Shown here piece by piece: positions 15,650 to 25,413 of a stretch of 64,000 bases of DNA (within the stretch, counting starts at the first letter, position 1; each line of letters starts with the position of its first letter). The DNA comes from Methanonatronarchaeum sp. AMET-Sl. Its GTDB lineage: Archaea; Halobacteriota; Methanonatronarchaeia; Methanonatronarchaeales; Methanonatronarchaeaceae. The stretch spans positions 617,001 to 681,000 of the forward strand of contig NZ_CP122958.1 in the NCBI RefSeq assembly GCF_029854155.1, given 5' to 3'. Position numbers and translations under genes: made by a program. The notes beneath the pieces were generated by a model. That model saw only the letters and a program-made list of their open reading frames with translations, did no database searches and was not told where the DNA came from.

Positions 15650-16032
15650 AAACCCAAAAAAATATAGAACAAACCAGGACCTTGTCTCTTTTTTGTTTTA
15701 ACTTTAGAATCTTTTCTCGCCATTCTCTTTGACTTCTTCTTGTTTCGATAGTTGTTATGACGGTTTACTTATTATTTTGCTCTTAGTTGTTAAGATAAGT
15801 GATATTCCTTGGAAAAGTAAGCGGTATATGGAATGGATATAGATTTCATTTCTTATTTTTGCCTATTGATCTTGTTTAGCTCATTAAGAAAATCCTTATT
15901 AGTTCTTTTTAGGTTATTTTTGGATGAGTGATGAGGTTGACTGATAAGATGTCCTTAGAGGGTGATGGAAAAACAATCTGCATTGAGGATTTGAAGAAGG
16001 GGATGAGAACTTAATTAAAACCGCCTTTGTTA
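15650..16032. other. Intergenic gap after mtbB
   Basis: This 383-base gap has a T-rich run after mtbB (CTCTTTTTTGTTTT near 15688) that could terminate the transcript. The rest is AT-rich. A 28-codon frame near 15930-16014 has no recognisable homology. No corrinoid protein gene or pyl gene is present. Confidence 0.4.
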
Positions 16033-16863
16033 TTAACCTCTGTTTTTTCTGTTTTGTAATGCTATTATTGAGACAGCGGTTATTAAGCTGATTAGCGCAA
16101 CTAGGGCTTTAAATCCGGGTATCTCTTCATCGATGGGTATTGTGAATTCTTTGGTTTCAACTTCTTCGTTTGAACTCATGAATTTGAATTGGTATTCGCC
16201 TTCTTCTAGTTCACCTAGGCTGTAGGTGTTGTTTACTGTTTTTACTGCTGGAGAGGATAGGCCTGTGTCTTTTTCTATTTCTGTGTTTACAGTAAATGTA
16301 TTGTTTTCTTTGGTTGGTTCATCCCAGTCTACTACGCGGTATCCTAGATCTGAGAATGTTATTGTTACTTCGGATTCGACATATATCTCTTCTTTATCTG
16401 TATTGTTATGTTTGATGATTTCTATCTCTACTTCATCTTCATCTGGGATATAAGTCTCCCAATCATTCTCCTCAACCGTTAATCCACCGTCTTCTATTTC
16501 GTTATCAGTTTCTACTTTGAAGTCGTATTCTCCGCTGTCATTTACTTTTGTTTCCCAAGTTAGATTTATCTGTTTCGTTTCATTTGGCTCTAGTTGGATT
16601 TGAGCCGTATCTACAGTTTCGCCAACTGGATCTCCAATATATAGTTCAATGGTTTGGTTGCCATCAATATTACCTGTATTTTTAATTTCTATGGTGGCAG
16701 TGAAGTTTTCACCTTCTAAAATAGGTGAGTTTGTCTCAACTATATCGACTTCAAAATAAGCTTCTTCTTCAAGAGATAGAGGTTCTGCAGAAACAGGTTG
16801 CAATAAGACTAATATGAGTATACAGACTATCAAAAATAAATAAATATATTTTCTATATGTCAA
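16033..16863 (-). CDS. Exported CARDB-like protein with PGF-CTERM-type C-terminus
   Basis: This is a cell-surface protein of about 276 residues. It has an N-terminal signal segment (YLFLIVCILILVLLQPVSA). A CARDB-like beta domain follows, around residues 35-130, with the pattern GENFTATIEIKNTG, LEPNETKQINLTW and YDFKVETD. A second beta-rich region lies at 140-245. The end is IPGF followed by a hydrophobic helix and a basic tail (NRKNRG), which resembles the PGF-CTERM signal cut by archaeosortase A. I take TTG at 16863 as start because AGGTGG lies 5 bases before it; GTG at 16872 is in frame but overlaps that site. Function is probably structural or adhesive. Confidence 0.7.
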   Translation of the reverse strand: MTYRKYIYLFLIVCILILVLLQPVSAEPLSLEEEAYFEVDIVETNSPILEGENFTATIEIKNTGNIDGNQTIELYIGDPVGETVDTAQIQLEPNETKQINLTWETKVNDSGEYDFKVETDNEIEDGGLTVEENDWETYIPDEDEVEIEIIKHNNTDKEEIYVESEVTITFSDLGYRVVDWDEPTKENNTFTVNTEIEKDTGLSSPAVKTVNNTYSLGELEEGEYQFKFMSSNEEVETKEFTIPIDEEIPGFKALVALISLITAVSIIALQNRKNRG

Positions 16864-17666
16864 AACAACCACCTAACAAATAAATTTGTTTTTTTATCTC
16901 TGCCCAACAAACCTTATATACAAACTCCTATATTCACGTTATATAAATAATGATATAAGTAATTTTTTTTAAACCTTTTTTCACCTAATACCGAATAGAA
17001 ATGGATTTGGAACTGACATAGACCCATTTATAGAGAATATGGGTTTTTGTTTCGTTACCGCTGTAAACCCAAAACCTTTAGGCCGATTAATTATTTGAAG
17101 AAATTTCTAAAAGAACTATTTTCTATAAGAGGTAAAAACTACACAAACAGCCTTAGATAGAGAATTTTTTTTAAAGAGATTATGATGCGATAGACACCTT
17201 TTGGAAGGGAAGAATATTGAAAACACAGATCTCTACATGGATGTTTACCAGGTTTTTTTCTCTAACCAATATATAAAGGTCTAGACCTAGGTTGTATAGA
17301 AAAATTTAAAGAAATTAATCCATCTATTGAATTTGTTTTAAGGAGTTTTTTAAGGGCTATTCTATTATAAGAGGATTAAATAATACGAGTTTATTTATGT
17401 TTAGGGAAGTTAGATCCCTGCCATTTTTTGTATATAAACTTTGAATTTAAGTTTGGGCAAGCTACACGATTTAAAAAAGGGCTTTTATTTTCGGTATCGA
17501 TAGTTGGTGATAGTGGGAGAAAGTCTTGTTAATGAAATCCGGGGATACAGCCTCTTTAACCCAGCTAGATAAAGTGGGATGTATATTTATAATTCAAGAA
17601 ACGGTTTTTTTGGTAAGAATATGGTGTGAAACTTTTATCTTTTATAGGTAACTATTTTACTTGCTT
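16864..17666. other. Long divergent intergenic region upstream of the first sensor kinase
   Basis: About 800 AT-rich bases with no supportable frame. Near 17268 a TATA-like ATATATAAA is followed directly by the perfect 12-base palindrome AGGTCTAGACCT (17277-17288), which is overlapped by ACCTAGGT; this looks like a promoter-operator. A second TATA-like stretch near 17583 (TATATTTATAA) is closer to the kinase start. The minus-strand gene has its own A/T box near 16913-16945. Confidence 0.4.
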
Positions 17667-20168
17667 ATGGTTTTTAAAATTCTGTTGGTTGATGATGAGC
17701 CTGGTTTTTTAGATTTGGCTGAAATCTATTTGGAGAGGGAGGATGAAGGCTTGGAGGTGGAGACAACTAGTTCTATAGAAGAAGCGTTAGAGTTAATTAA
17801 GAAGGATTGTTTTGATTGTGTTGTTTCCGATTACCAGATGCCTTCTATGGATGGTATTGAGTTTTTGGATACTTTAAGAAATGAATTTGGCATGGGTATT
17901 CCTTTTATATTGTTTACTGGTAAGGGTCGGGAAGAAGTTGCTATGGAAGCTTTAAACCTAGGAGCAGATAGATATCTCCAGAAAGGAGGTGGTCCAGAAA
18001 GTCAGTTCAAAGTCCTGGCACAGGCTATAAAGCAGGAGATAGGGAATTATAGGAAGAGTAAAGAATTATTGAAAAGCGAGGAACGATATAGACGGTTATT
18101 TGAGACAGCTAAAGATGGAATGATTATTTTAGATGCGGAAACTGGTGAGATAAAAGACGTTAATCCATATTTATTGAATCTCTTGGGGTATGAAATAGAG
18201 GAATTAGTAAATAAGAAGCTATGGGAAATAAATCCCTTTAAAGATATTGCTGAAAATAAACGGAAATTTTTGAAGCTAAAAAAAGAAGGGCATGTTCGGT
18301 ATGAGGATTTACCATTACAGACCAAGGATGGAAGAGAAATTTCTGTTGAATTTGATAGTACAACATATCTAGCTGGAAATGAAGAAGTTGTTCAATGCAA
18401 CATAAGGGATATCTCGAATAGAAAGGAAAAAGAAAAAGAGCTTCGTATAGAGAGAAAGAGATTTAAGGAAATTTTCAATAAAGCTAATGACGCAATTTAC
18501 TTACATGAATTAACAGAAGACAACATGCCTGGGAGATTCCTTGAAGTGAATGAAGTAGCTAGTCAGATGCTTGGATACTCTAAAGAAGAATTTTTAGAGA
18601 TGTCACCAAACAAGATTGATGCTGAAGAAGAAAAAAACAAAATTCCAAAGATTATGAAAACATTAGCTGAAGAAGAAAACGTTCGTTTTGAAATGAAACA
18701 TCAAGCAAAAGATGGAACAAAAATACCAGTCGAAATACATAGCCACCTATTCGAGTTAGAAGGTGAAAAAAAGGTATTATCAATAGCAAGAGACATAACA
18801 GAGAGAAAAGAATTTGAAAAAAAATTAAAGGAATATAAATTAGCTATTGATGGATCAGATGACTTAATTGCAGCTGTTGATATTGACTATCGTTATTTAT
18901 TTGCAAACCAAGCCTATAGGGAGTTTTTAGCAGAAGGTAGAGATATCGCTGGAAAACATCTTAGCGATGTAGTATCTACTGAAATATATAAGAAAATTAA
19001 GCCCAATGTCGATAAATGCCTATCTGGAGAAACCGTTAGATATGATATGAAGAGACAGAAAACTAACGAATCCATTATAAAATATCTAAATATATACTAT
19101 TATCCACTAAAAAATGAAGAAAATAAAGTTATTGGTGTTGTAGGAATTTTAAGAGATATCACTGAAAGAAAAAGACTGGAAGACAAATTTAAGGAATTAT
19201 TTATCAACAATCCTGAAGCACTGGTTTATATTGACACAAAAAACAACATAAAGGACGTAAATAAAAGGTTTATGGAATTATTTGGTTACAAAAAAGATGA
19301 AATCGTTGGAAAAGACCTAGACGACCTAATTGTACCCTCAGAAAAGAAGGATGAAGGAAAAAAACTACAAAGAAAGGTTAAATCAGGTTATTTTAACTAT
19401 GAAACAACAAGAAAAACTAAAGAAGGTGAATCAATACCAGTCTCTATTTCAGGGTTCCCTATGAAAACAGAAATTGAGAAAGGATATCTTGGCCTCTACA
19501 AAGATATATCTAATAGGAAACAGGCCGAGGAAAGAGAAAAATTCCTTCACAGCTTACTGAGACATGATGTACTGAATAAACATCAGATTATAGATGGTTA
19601 TCTGGATTTATTGGAAAACGACTTAGATGGGTCTAGTGAGTATCTATCGAAGGCGAAAGAAGCATCTCAAAAGAGCCAAGACATAATTGAGAAAGTCAGA
19701 ACGTTGAGAGAGGTTGAGGAAGAAGAAACTAAACAAGTTGACTTAAACCCACTTATAAAAGAAATATTAGAAGAAAAAAAGTCTGTTTTAAAACAAAATA
19801 GCTTTCAAGTAATAACAAAATACCCTAAAGATAGCTGTAAAGTAAAAGCTGGATCATTGCTAAAAGAATTATTAAATAATTTAATAGAAAATACAATAAA
19901 ACACTCAAAAGGAGACAAAATAAGGATAAATAGAGAAGAAAAAGAAAAAGAAGTAATCTTCTCAATAGAAGACAATGGAAAAGGAATAAACGACAAGGAA
20001 AAAGAAAAAATCTTCGAAAAAGGATACAAAAACCAAGAAACAGGCGGAACCGGCCTAGGACTATACCTAGCAAAAGAAATAATCCAAAAATATGATGGAA
20101 GATTAGAAGTCGAAGATTCAGAGTTAGGTGGCGCTAGATTCAATGTAATTTTAGAAAAGAAAATGTAG
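17667..20168 (+). CDS. Hybrid sensor histidine kinase: REC - four PAS - kinase core
   Basis: This 833-residue cytoplasmic sensor has no membrane segment. The order is a receiver domain (about 1-118, VVSDYQMPSMDG with the phospho-acceptor Asp), then four PAS domains (about 135-250, 258-375, 378-500 and 503-620). Next comes a HisKA-like helix pair with the phospho-acceptor His in LLRHDVLNKHQII (about 635), and an HATPase_c domain with N box ENTIKHS, DNGKGI and GTGLGLYLAKEI. ATG 17667 is preferred over an in-frame TTG two codons earlier. It stops at TAG, one of only two genes here that do. REC and first PAS are very similar to the kinase at 23540, so the two are paralogues. No output regulator is adjacent. 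Confidence 0.9.
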   Translation: MVFKILLVDDEPGFLDLAEIYLEREDEGLEVETTSSIEEALELIKKDCFDCVVSDYQMPSMDGIEFLDTLRNEFGMGIPFILFTGKGREEVAMEALNLGADRYLQKGGGPESQFKVLAQAIKQEIGNYRKSKELLKSEERYRRLFETAKDGMIILDAETGEIKDVNPYLLNLLGYEIEELVNKKLWEINPFKDIAENKRKFLKLKKEGHVRYEDLPLQTKDGREISVEFDSTTYLAGNEEVVQCNIRDISNRKEKEKELRIERKRFKEIFNKANDAIYLHELTEDNMPGRFLEVNEVASQMLGYSKEEFLEMSPNKIDAEEEKNKIPKIMKTLAEEENVRFEMKHQAKDGTKIPVEIHSHLFELEGEKKVLSIARDITERKEFEKKLKEYKLAIDGSDDLIAAVDIDYRYLFANQAYREFLAEGRDIAGKHLSDVVSTEIYKKIKPNVDKCLSGETVRYDMKRQKTNESIIKYLNIYYYPLKNEENKVIGVVGILRDITERKRLEDKFKELFINNPEALVYIDTKNNIKDVNKRFMELFGYKKDEIVGKDLDDLIVPSEKKDEGKKLQRKVKSGYFNYETTRKTKEGESIPVSISGFPMKTEIEKGYLGLYKDISNRKQAEEREKFLHSLLRHDVLNKHQIIDGYLDLLENDLDGSSEYLSKAKEASQKSQDIIEKVRTLREVEEEETKQVDLNPLIKEILEEKKSVLKQNSFQVITKYPKDSCKVKAGSLLKELLNNLIENTIKHSKGDKIRINREEKEKEVIFSIEDNGKGINDKEKEKIFEKGYKNQETGGTGLGLYLAKEIIQKYDGRLEVEDSELGGARFNVILEKKM

Positions 20169-20317
20169 CAAACCCTCATAAAAAACGATAATACAAAAGA
20201 CTTCATAGAACATGGTTTATAACAAAAAATAACTAACAAACCCAAAAAATAACTAACAAAATAAGAGAGAATAAATAAGAGAGAGGGAGGAGATCTCCCC
20301 CTAGCATCAATCCTCAT

Positions 20318-20500
20318 TTAACCGTTTTTTGGAGCTTCACCTTTATCTAGTGCATCCTCAATTGCGGCAGGTATTTCCTCGAGCTTACTTTCAAGGGCGT
20401 CTTGAGCTGCTTGTGGTAGTTCTTCAAGTGTACCGTTTTCAGCAAGCAGTATTATAAGTTCAATAATTTCCTCTTCACAAGGTACTCCTGCAAAACTCAT
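20318..20500 (-). CDS. Small acidic protein (60 residues), unknown
   Basis: The product reads as amphipathic helices with many Glu and Ala residues, one Cys at position 8 and a flexible end (KGEAPKNG). A very good Shine-Dalgarno, AAGGAGGTG, lies just before the ATG, stronger than for most genes here. On the minus strand the stop is followed by a GGGAG/CTCCC hairpin (20285-20299, with the palindrome GGAGATCTCC) and a T-rich tail, a likely terminator. So it looks like a well-expressed single gene. I recognise no family; a small regulator or a peptide precursor would be guesses. Confidence 0.6.
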   Translation of the reverse strand: MSFAGVPCEEEIIELIILLAENGTLEELPQAAQDALESKLEEIPAAIEDALDKGEAPKNG

Positions 20501-20746
20501 AAAAAACCCACCTCCTTAATTAAATCTAAATATTAAATCAACTAAAAAATTTTGATTTCATCTATCGTTACCAAGAACATTAGATATCTAACAAACAACC
20601 TCTTTAAAAGCAAAAAACAATCCTTAAACATTCTAAATAACCTAACCACACTGAAAGGAAATTCAAGTAGGAATAAAAATACCTATTTTAATTCCTTTTA
20701 ATCTTAATTATATAGGTTAATGGGTTTTTAAGGTGTATTTATTAAA

Positions 20747-22237
20747 TTATTTTTTAGGGAATAACATCCATACTAGAACTAAAATACAGAACAATGTTAG
20801 AGTTAAACTCATTAGTTCACTGGATATAGGTAGAAAATCTCCTATGGAACTACGTATCCATATCCACCAAATCAACAGAATTGTCGCTACAGAGGCAGTT
20901 ACAGAGATTCTTTTTTTAGAATTAACTTTATATTCAGGGTCAAAACTACGTTTACCTTTAAAGCCATCATAACTCAATAAAAACACTAATATACCGCTTA
21001 AAATCCCAAAAAACCATATTGGTATTTTCAATAACTTTAAAACACTAGATAAAGCAATATCAAAATCGTTATAAACAGCCCATTCATCAATTACCTTTCC
21101 TATAAACTCTAGACTGCGTTCACTGTTAGTTAAAATGACAACGCCGTCTCCAGAGTTTGGTACCAATTGATACCAACTCCAAGAACCGGTTCCCTGACCC
21201 CCATGGCCGATAGATTTGGAGTTACCGGATATATCGATAAAATGGCCTAAACCAGCTTTATCAAAAACAACGTTATAAAAACCCTTAGTTTCAACTTCAC
21301 CACTATACATCAGGGAAATAGATTCATTGGTAAGAACACCACCTCCAGTACTTCCAGCTGCAACAAACCTCGCAACATCATCCAGAGTTGATAGAAGCAT
21401 GGAATGAGCATTACCAGGCTCCCGATAAAACTGGGTTTTAGAGCCATCAACTCTATGTTCCCTAGCAACTTTCTCCAAATCAACATCATCTAAACCAAAA
21501 CACGAATCATACATACCTAAAGGAACCAATATCTCCGTCTTCATAAACTCCTTGAAATCACGGCCTGTAACATCCTCAATCAAAACCTCTAGCAACAAAA
21601 AACCGGGATTAGAATACTTAAACCCACCAACCTCTTCAACAGGAGATACAGACGGCATATCTCCAACACCCAGAACCACCTCCCTAAGAGAAGGCACCTC
21701 CTCATCCAACCCATAGTTATCATAAACAACAGTTGGAAGTCCAGCACTATGGCTCAACAACCGCCTAACAGTAACCTGACTCCAACCCCATTCAGATTCC
21801 GATAACTCCAAACTAGTGATATACCTCTCTATAGAACTATCTAAATCAACCAAACCCTGTTCAACCAAAGACAAAACTCCCCAAGCGGTTAAAGACTTAC
21901 TGATAGATTGAACCCGAAACAAAGTATCACTATCAACAGAACGGCCATCACGCTCCTGGACACCAAAATAACTAGACCAAACAACCTCTCCATCACTAAC
22001 AACTGCAACCCCAGCCCCCGGAATACCATAACGATCCAACAAACCCGGAACCCTATTATCAACAAAAGACCTAAAAGAAGAACCACTACCACCAAACCCA
22101 CCATAAAAACCACCAACACCAAACCCAGACAACCTCAAAAACCTACGCCTAGACACCTCATCAAACTCATCCAAATCCAAAAAAACCACCAAAAAACCCT
22201 GATTAAGATATAATAAAACATTTAGACTAAATAACAT
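20747..22237 (-). CDS. Serine hydrolase (beta-lactamase/class C family) with Tat signal and C-terminal membrane helices
   Basis: This is an exported serine hydrolase of up to 496 residues. A twin-arginine motif (SRRRFLRLSGFG) precedes the hydrolase domain. Catalytic motifs are visible: SISK (S-x-x-K) near residue 112, YSN (Y-x-N) in KYSNPGFLL near 208, and HGG in IGHGGQGTG near 375. Around three hydrophobic segments close the protein (about 410-490), so the catalytic domain would sit outside, anchored to the membrane. Relatives cut D-Ala peptides or esters; the archaeal substrate is unknown. The ATG at 22237 gives an odd hydrophobic leader; GTG or TTG about 15-20 codons later may be the true start. 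Confidence 0.82.
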   Translation of the reverse strand: MLFSLNVLLYLNQGFLVVFLDLDEFDEVSRRRFLRLSGFGVGGFYGGFGGSGSSFRSFVDNRVPGLLDRYGIPGAGVAVVSDGEVVWSSYFGVQERDGRSVDSDTLFRVQSISKSLTAWGVLSLVEQGLVDLDSSIERYITSLELSESEWGWSQVTVRRLLSHSAGLPTVVYDNYGLDEEVPSLREVVLGVGDMPSVSPVEEVGGFKYSNPGFLLLEVLIEDVTGRDFKEFMKTEILVPLGMYDSCFGLDDVDLEKVAREHRVDGSKTQFYREPGNAHSMLLSTLDDVARFVAAGSTGGGVLTNESISLMYSGEVETKGFYNVVFDKAGLGHFIDISGNSKSIGHGGQGTGSWSWYQLVPNSGDGVVILTNSERSLEFIGKVIDEWAVYNDFDIALSSVLKLLKIPIWFFGILSGILVFLLSYDGFKGKRSFDPEYKVNSKKRISVTASVATILLIWWIWIRSSIGDFLPISSELMSLTLTLFCILVLVWMLFPKK

Positions 22238-22595
22238 AAAACTAACCCAAAACCAAGTAATTCAGGCCTTAAATAAAATCTCAAAAAAATAACTGGGTTA
22301 CCAACCTGACAAGACACCCAATGCTGTTCTAACCAATGGTTATTATAGGCATGGAGTTATTATCCGCTCTATTGAGTTTTTTATGATTTTTTTTGGTTTT
22401 AATCTATTTTTTCTTTTTTTTGTTTCTTAATATTTTTTTAGGTTTTTCCGAATGTTATCTCTATTATATTTATATTAAAGACTAAGTAGAGATTAACCTC
22501 TTTTTCAGTCTAAAGCTATTTTCTACTTTTTATTATTAGCTTTATAATCTAATTAGTTAGCTTTATTTTGGTTTTTCATAGATTTGGCTAGAGGT
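22238..22595. other. Intergenic gap, nothing recognised
   Basis: This 358-base gap lies between two minus-strand genes. It starts A/C-rich and becomes T-rich. A small palindrome AACCAATGGTT lies near 22331. T-runs around 22380-22440 could mark transcript ends. No frame or RNA gene is supported. Confidence 0.35.
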
Positions 22596-23117
22596 TTATA
22601 CTATTTCTAGTGTTTTGGTGAATTCTAGTTCTTCACCTGAATTTTTATCGGTAACTATTACTTCAAATTCCCAAGTTCCTGTCTCCCATCCATCATAGCT
22701 CCATGCAGAAGGTGAGAACAAGATTTCTGCGTATTCTTCATCTTGAGCACTCAAATATTCTTCATCTTGAGGACTCAAAGTGTCGGTTGAAGTTGCGTCA
22801 TAATCGGGGATGTGTTCACCTTCATGATACATCTTTGTATCTAGATGGTATTCTGCTACGTTGTCTTCAACTTCAAATCCATCTACAGAGAAGTATTTGT
22901 ATATGTATATTTCATTTGATTGGTATTCTGCCTCTCGTTCAACCCAATTATCTGGGTCCTCTGCTTCTTGGTCTTCCACAAACTTGAACTCTACAAGCTC
23001 AAGTTCTTCTTCACCGTTATCTCCAATATTTATGTCATCCACACCATCAATACACCCTGCTGTAAAACCTATAGAAACCAATATCACTAAAGAAAAAACG
23101 ATTATTTTCCTATTCAT
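22596..23117 (-). CDS. Acidic lipoprotein, function unknown
   Basis: The product is a 173-residue lipoprotein: a basic start, a hydrophobic segment and a lipobox ending TAGC (Cys22), followed by an acidic linker. The remainder is rich in Glu, Asp, Tyr and Trp with alternating strands and looks like one beta-sandwich domain. A short repeat (SPQDEEYLSAQDEEYAEI) lies near residues 114-131. It shows no clear match to the other lipoproteins of the window. No family recognised. Confidence 0.65.
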   Translation of the reverse strand: MNRKIIVFSLVILVSIGFTAGCIDGVDDINIGDNGEEELELVEFKFVEDQEAEDPDNWVEREAEYQSNEIYIYKYFSVDGFEVEDNVAEYHLDTKMYHEGEHIPDYDATSTDTLSPQDEEYLSAQDEEYAEILFSPSAWSYDGWETGTWEFEVIVTDKNSGEELEFTKTLEIV

Positions 23118-23539
23118 TAATAATTAAATCTATATCTTTTCTTATATAAGCTTTAATAATTTAACCAAATAAATAACAAATATTTTATAGTCAATTTTTA
23201 ATATAAAGCGATTTAACTATAAATAAAAAATATAGAATACACAAAACTGCATTTCTCCATTTAAAAATTTAGGAAAATCTCTATAAATCTTGATTTATTT
23301 TTTTAATTCGAGAAATATAACCTTTTGCTCGGTATTTATTATTTCAACTAAAGAAGGCCTTGGTTTTTAATTTACGGCTAGAAGTTATTTAGAGAAATTT
23401 TGTTTTCTTTTGTTTTGACTTATTTTTAGATGCATATGGTTGTTTTTGGATAGGGGTGTGGGTGATGAAACAGTATTTTTATGTCTTAATGTTGGTTATT
23501 ATTAACTAGATTGGTTGTGTTAGGTGGAGTTAGTAATTT
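23118..23539. other. Divergent intergenic region, promoters only
   Basis: About 420 AT-rich bases lie between a lipoprotein gene (minus) and a sensor kinase gene (plus). A/T boxes occur near 23130-23150 for the minus gene. The 150 bases before the kinase are T/G-rich without a clear ribosome-binding site. Nothing else is recognised. Confidence 0.35.
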
Positions 23540-25309
23540 ATGTGGGTTCTTGTTGTTGATGATGAGGCTGGGTTTTTAGATCTTGCCTCTACTTATCTTT
23601 CAAATATTGATGAAAGATTTGATGTAGATACGGCTTTGTCTCCTGAGGAGAAGTTGGGGGAGATTGAGAAGTATGATTGTATAGTCAGTGATTATCAGAT
23701 GCCTGATATTGATGGCTTGGAGTTTTTAGGAACTGTTAGGAACGAATTGGATAATGATGTTCCTTTTATTATGCTTACCGGTAAGGGTCGGGAAGAGATT
23801 GCAATGGAGGCTTTGAATTTAGGCGCCAATCGTTATATACAGAAGGGAGGGGATCCTAAGAGCCAGTTTGAAGAGTTGGCTCACGCAATTATTCAGGAAA
23901 TTGAACACCATAATACCAAAAAGAAGGTTAAAAAGAAGGAGGAGAGATATAGAAGGCTGTTTGAAACAGCATACGACGGAATGCTCATAATGGATGCGGA
24001 AACAGGAGAAATAAAGGATGCCAACCCCCATATACAGGAGTTAACAGGATATTCTAAAGAAGAATTAGTTGGGAAAAAACTCTGGCAACTCGGGACATTC
24101 AAAGACATAGTTGAAAACAAAAAAAGATTTGAAAAACTAGTAGAACAAGGATACGCTCGATATGAAGACCTCCCGCTCAAAACCAAAAACGGAGAGAAAA
24201 ACTGGGTCGAGTTTATAAGCAACACATATCAAGTAGGTGGAGAAAAAGTAATTCAAAGCAACATTAGAGACATCACAGACAGGAAAAAATCAGAACAACA
24301 AACTCAGGAAAGACTCAAAGAATTAGATTTGTTGTATAGTCTCTCCAAACTTGAAACTAAGCATAGATCTATCGATAAAATACTGGATAAAACCGTCAAC
24401 CTATGGCCTGATGCCCTGCAGCATCCTGAAGATGCATGCGCCCGCATCAAATACAGAAATCAAGAATATAAAACCGATAATTTCCAGGAAACTGAATGGA
24501 GCCTCAAAAACAAAATAACCCTCGAAGGTGAAGAAAAAGGATTTGTACAAATCTGCTACCTAAACCAAAAACCTGAAGCAGACAAAGGCCCCTTCCTAAA
24601 AGAAGAAGAAAAAATACTCAACGAATTCACAGATAGATTAGCCAGAATTTTAGAAAAAAACAAAATAAGAGAACGGGAAGAATTCCTACACAGCCTACTA
24701 AGGCATGATGTTCGGAACAAAACTCAGATATCAACGGGATATCTTGAACGATTAAAGGACTATAAACTCCCGGAAGAAGCAGAAGAATACGTGGAAAAAT
24801 CAGGTAAGGCCGTTAAGGACATCATAGATCTAATCGAGAAGCTTAAAACGTTAAGTGAAATTAAGGAAAAAGAAGAATTGGAAGAGATTAACATTCATTC
24901 AATTATAGAGAAAATCATTGGGGAAAGAACGTCCCAAGCCAGTGAAAAAGGAATAGAGATAGAATACGGTGGTTTGGACTGCCAAGTTCAAGGAGGATCT
25001 CTCCTTGAGGAACTGTTTTCAAACTTGCTGGAAAACTCAATAAAACACGCAGACTGTCAAAAAATCCAGATATCAGGAAAACAAACAAACGGAGAATGCG
25101 TGGTCACGATTGAAGACGACGGGAGGGGAATACCAGAGGAAAAGAAGGACAGGATTTTTGAAAAAGGCTTTAAATCAGGAATAACTAGTGGCTCTGGATT
25201 TGGATTATACTTGGTTAAAGAAATCGCTGAAAAATACAGCGGCTCCATAAAAATAAAAGATTCGGAGCTTGGTGGAGCTAGATTTGATGTGGTTTTGCAA
25301 AAGGCCTGA
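23540..25309 (+). CDS. Hybrid sensor histidine kinase: REC - PAS - GAF-like - kinase core
   Basis: This is a 589-residue soluble sensor. The receiver domain (1-115) has VVDDE and the acceptor Asp in IVSDYQMPDIDG. A PAS domain (about 135-250) is followed by a GAF-like region (about 260-375) starting RLKELDLLYSLSKLE. The phospho-acceptor His is in LLRHDVRNKTQI (about 388). The ATPase domain has N box ENSIKHA, DDGRGI and GSGFGLYLVKEI. REC and PAS are close in sequence to the kinase at 17667 (for example FETA.DGM.I.DAETGEIKD.NP), so one arose by duplication and later swapped sensor domains. The next kinase-like gene follows 104 bases downstream. Confidence 0.9.
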   Translation: MWVLVVDDEAGFLDLASTYLSNIDERFDVDTALSPEEKLGEIEKYDCIVSDYQMPDIDGLEFLGTVRNELDNDVPFIMLTGKGREEIAMEALNLGANRYIQKGGDPKSQFEELAHAIIQEIEHHNTKKKVKKKEERYRRLFETAYDGMLIMDAETGEIKDANPHIQELTGYSKEELVGKKLWQLGTFKDIVENKKRFEKLVEQGYARYEDLPLKTKNGEKNWVEFISNTYQVGGEKVIQSNIRDITDRKKSEQQTQERLKELDLLYSLSKLETKHRSIDKILDKTVNLWPDALQHPEDACARIKYRNQEYKTDNFQETEWSLKNKITLEGEEKGFVQICYLNQKPEADKGPFLKEEEKILNEFTDRLARILEKNKIREREEFLHSLLRHDVRNKTQISTGYLERLKDYKLPEEAEEYVEKSGKAVKDIIDLIEKLKTLSEIKEKEELEEINIHSIIEKIIGERTSQASEKGIEIEYGGLDCQVQGGSLLEELFSNLLENSIKHADCQKIQISGKQTNGECVVTIEDDGRGIPEEKKDRIFEKGFKSGITSGSGFGLYLVKEIAEKYSGSIKIKDSELGGARFDVVLQKA

Positions 25310-25413
25310 ATAATTTTAAATAGACAGGCCTGATATTGGAGTGGTTGGATAGTTGGTAATGAATAAATAGGGAGAGTAAGATATTTCTTATTAGTTTATG
25401 TGGGTGTATATTT

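Noticed and set aside
15929..16014. 28-codon frame ending EDLKKGMRT after mtbB
   Set aside because: Too short, no homologue recognised, and no clear start or ribosome site. A decayed gene end is possible but not supportable.
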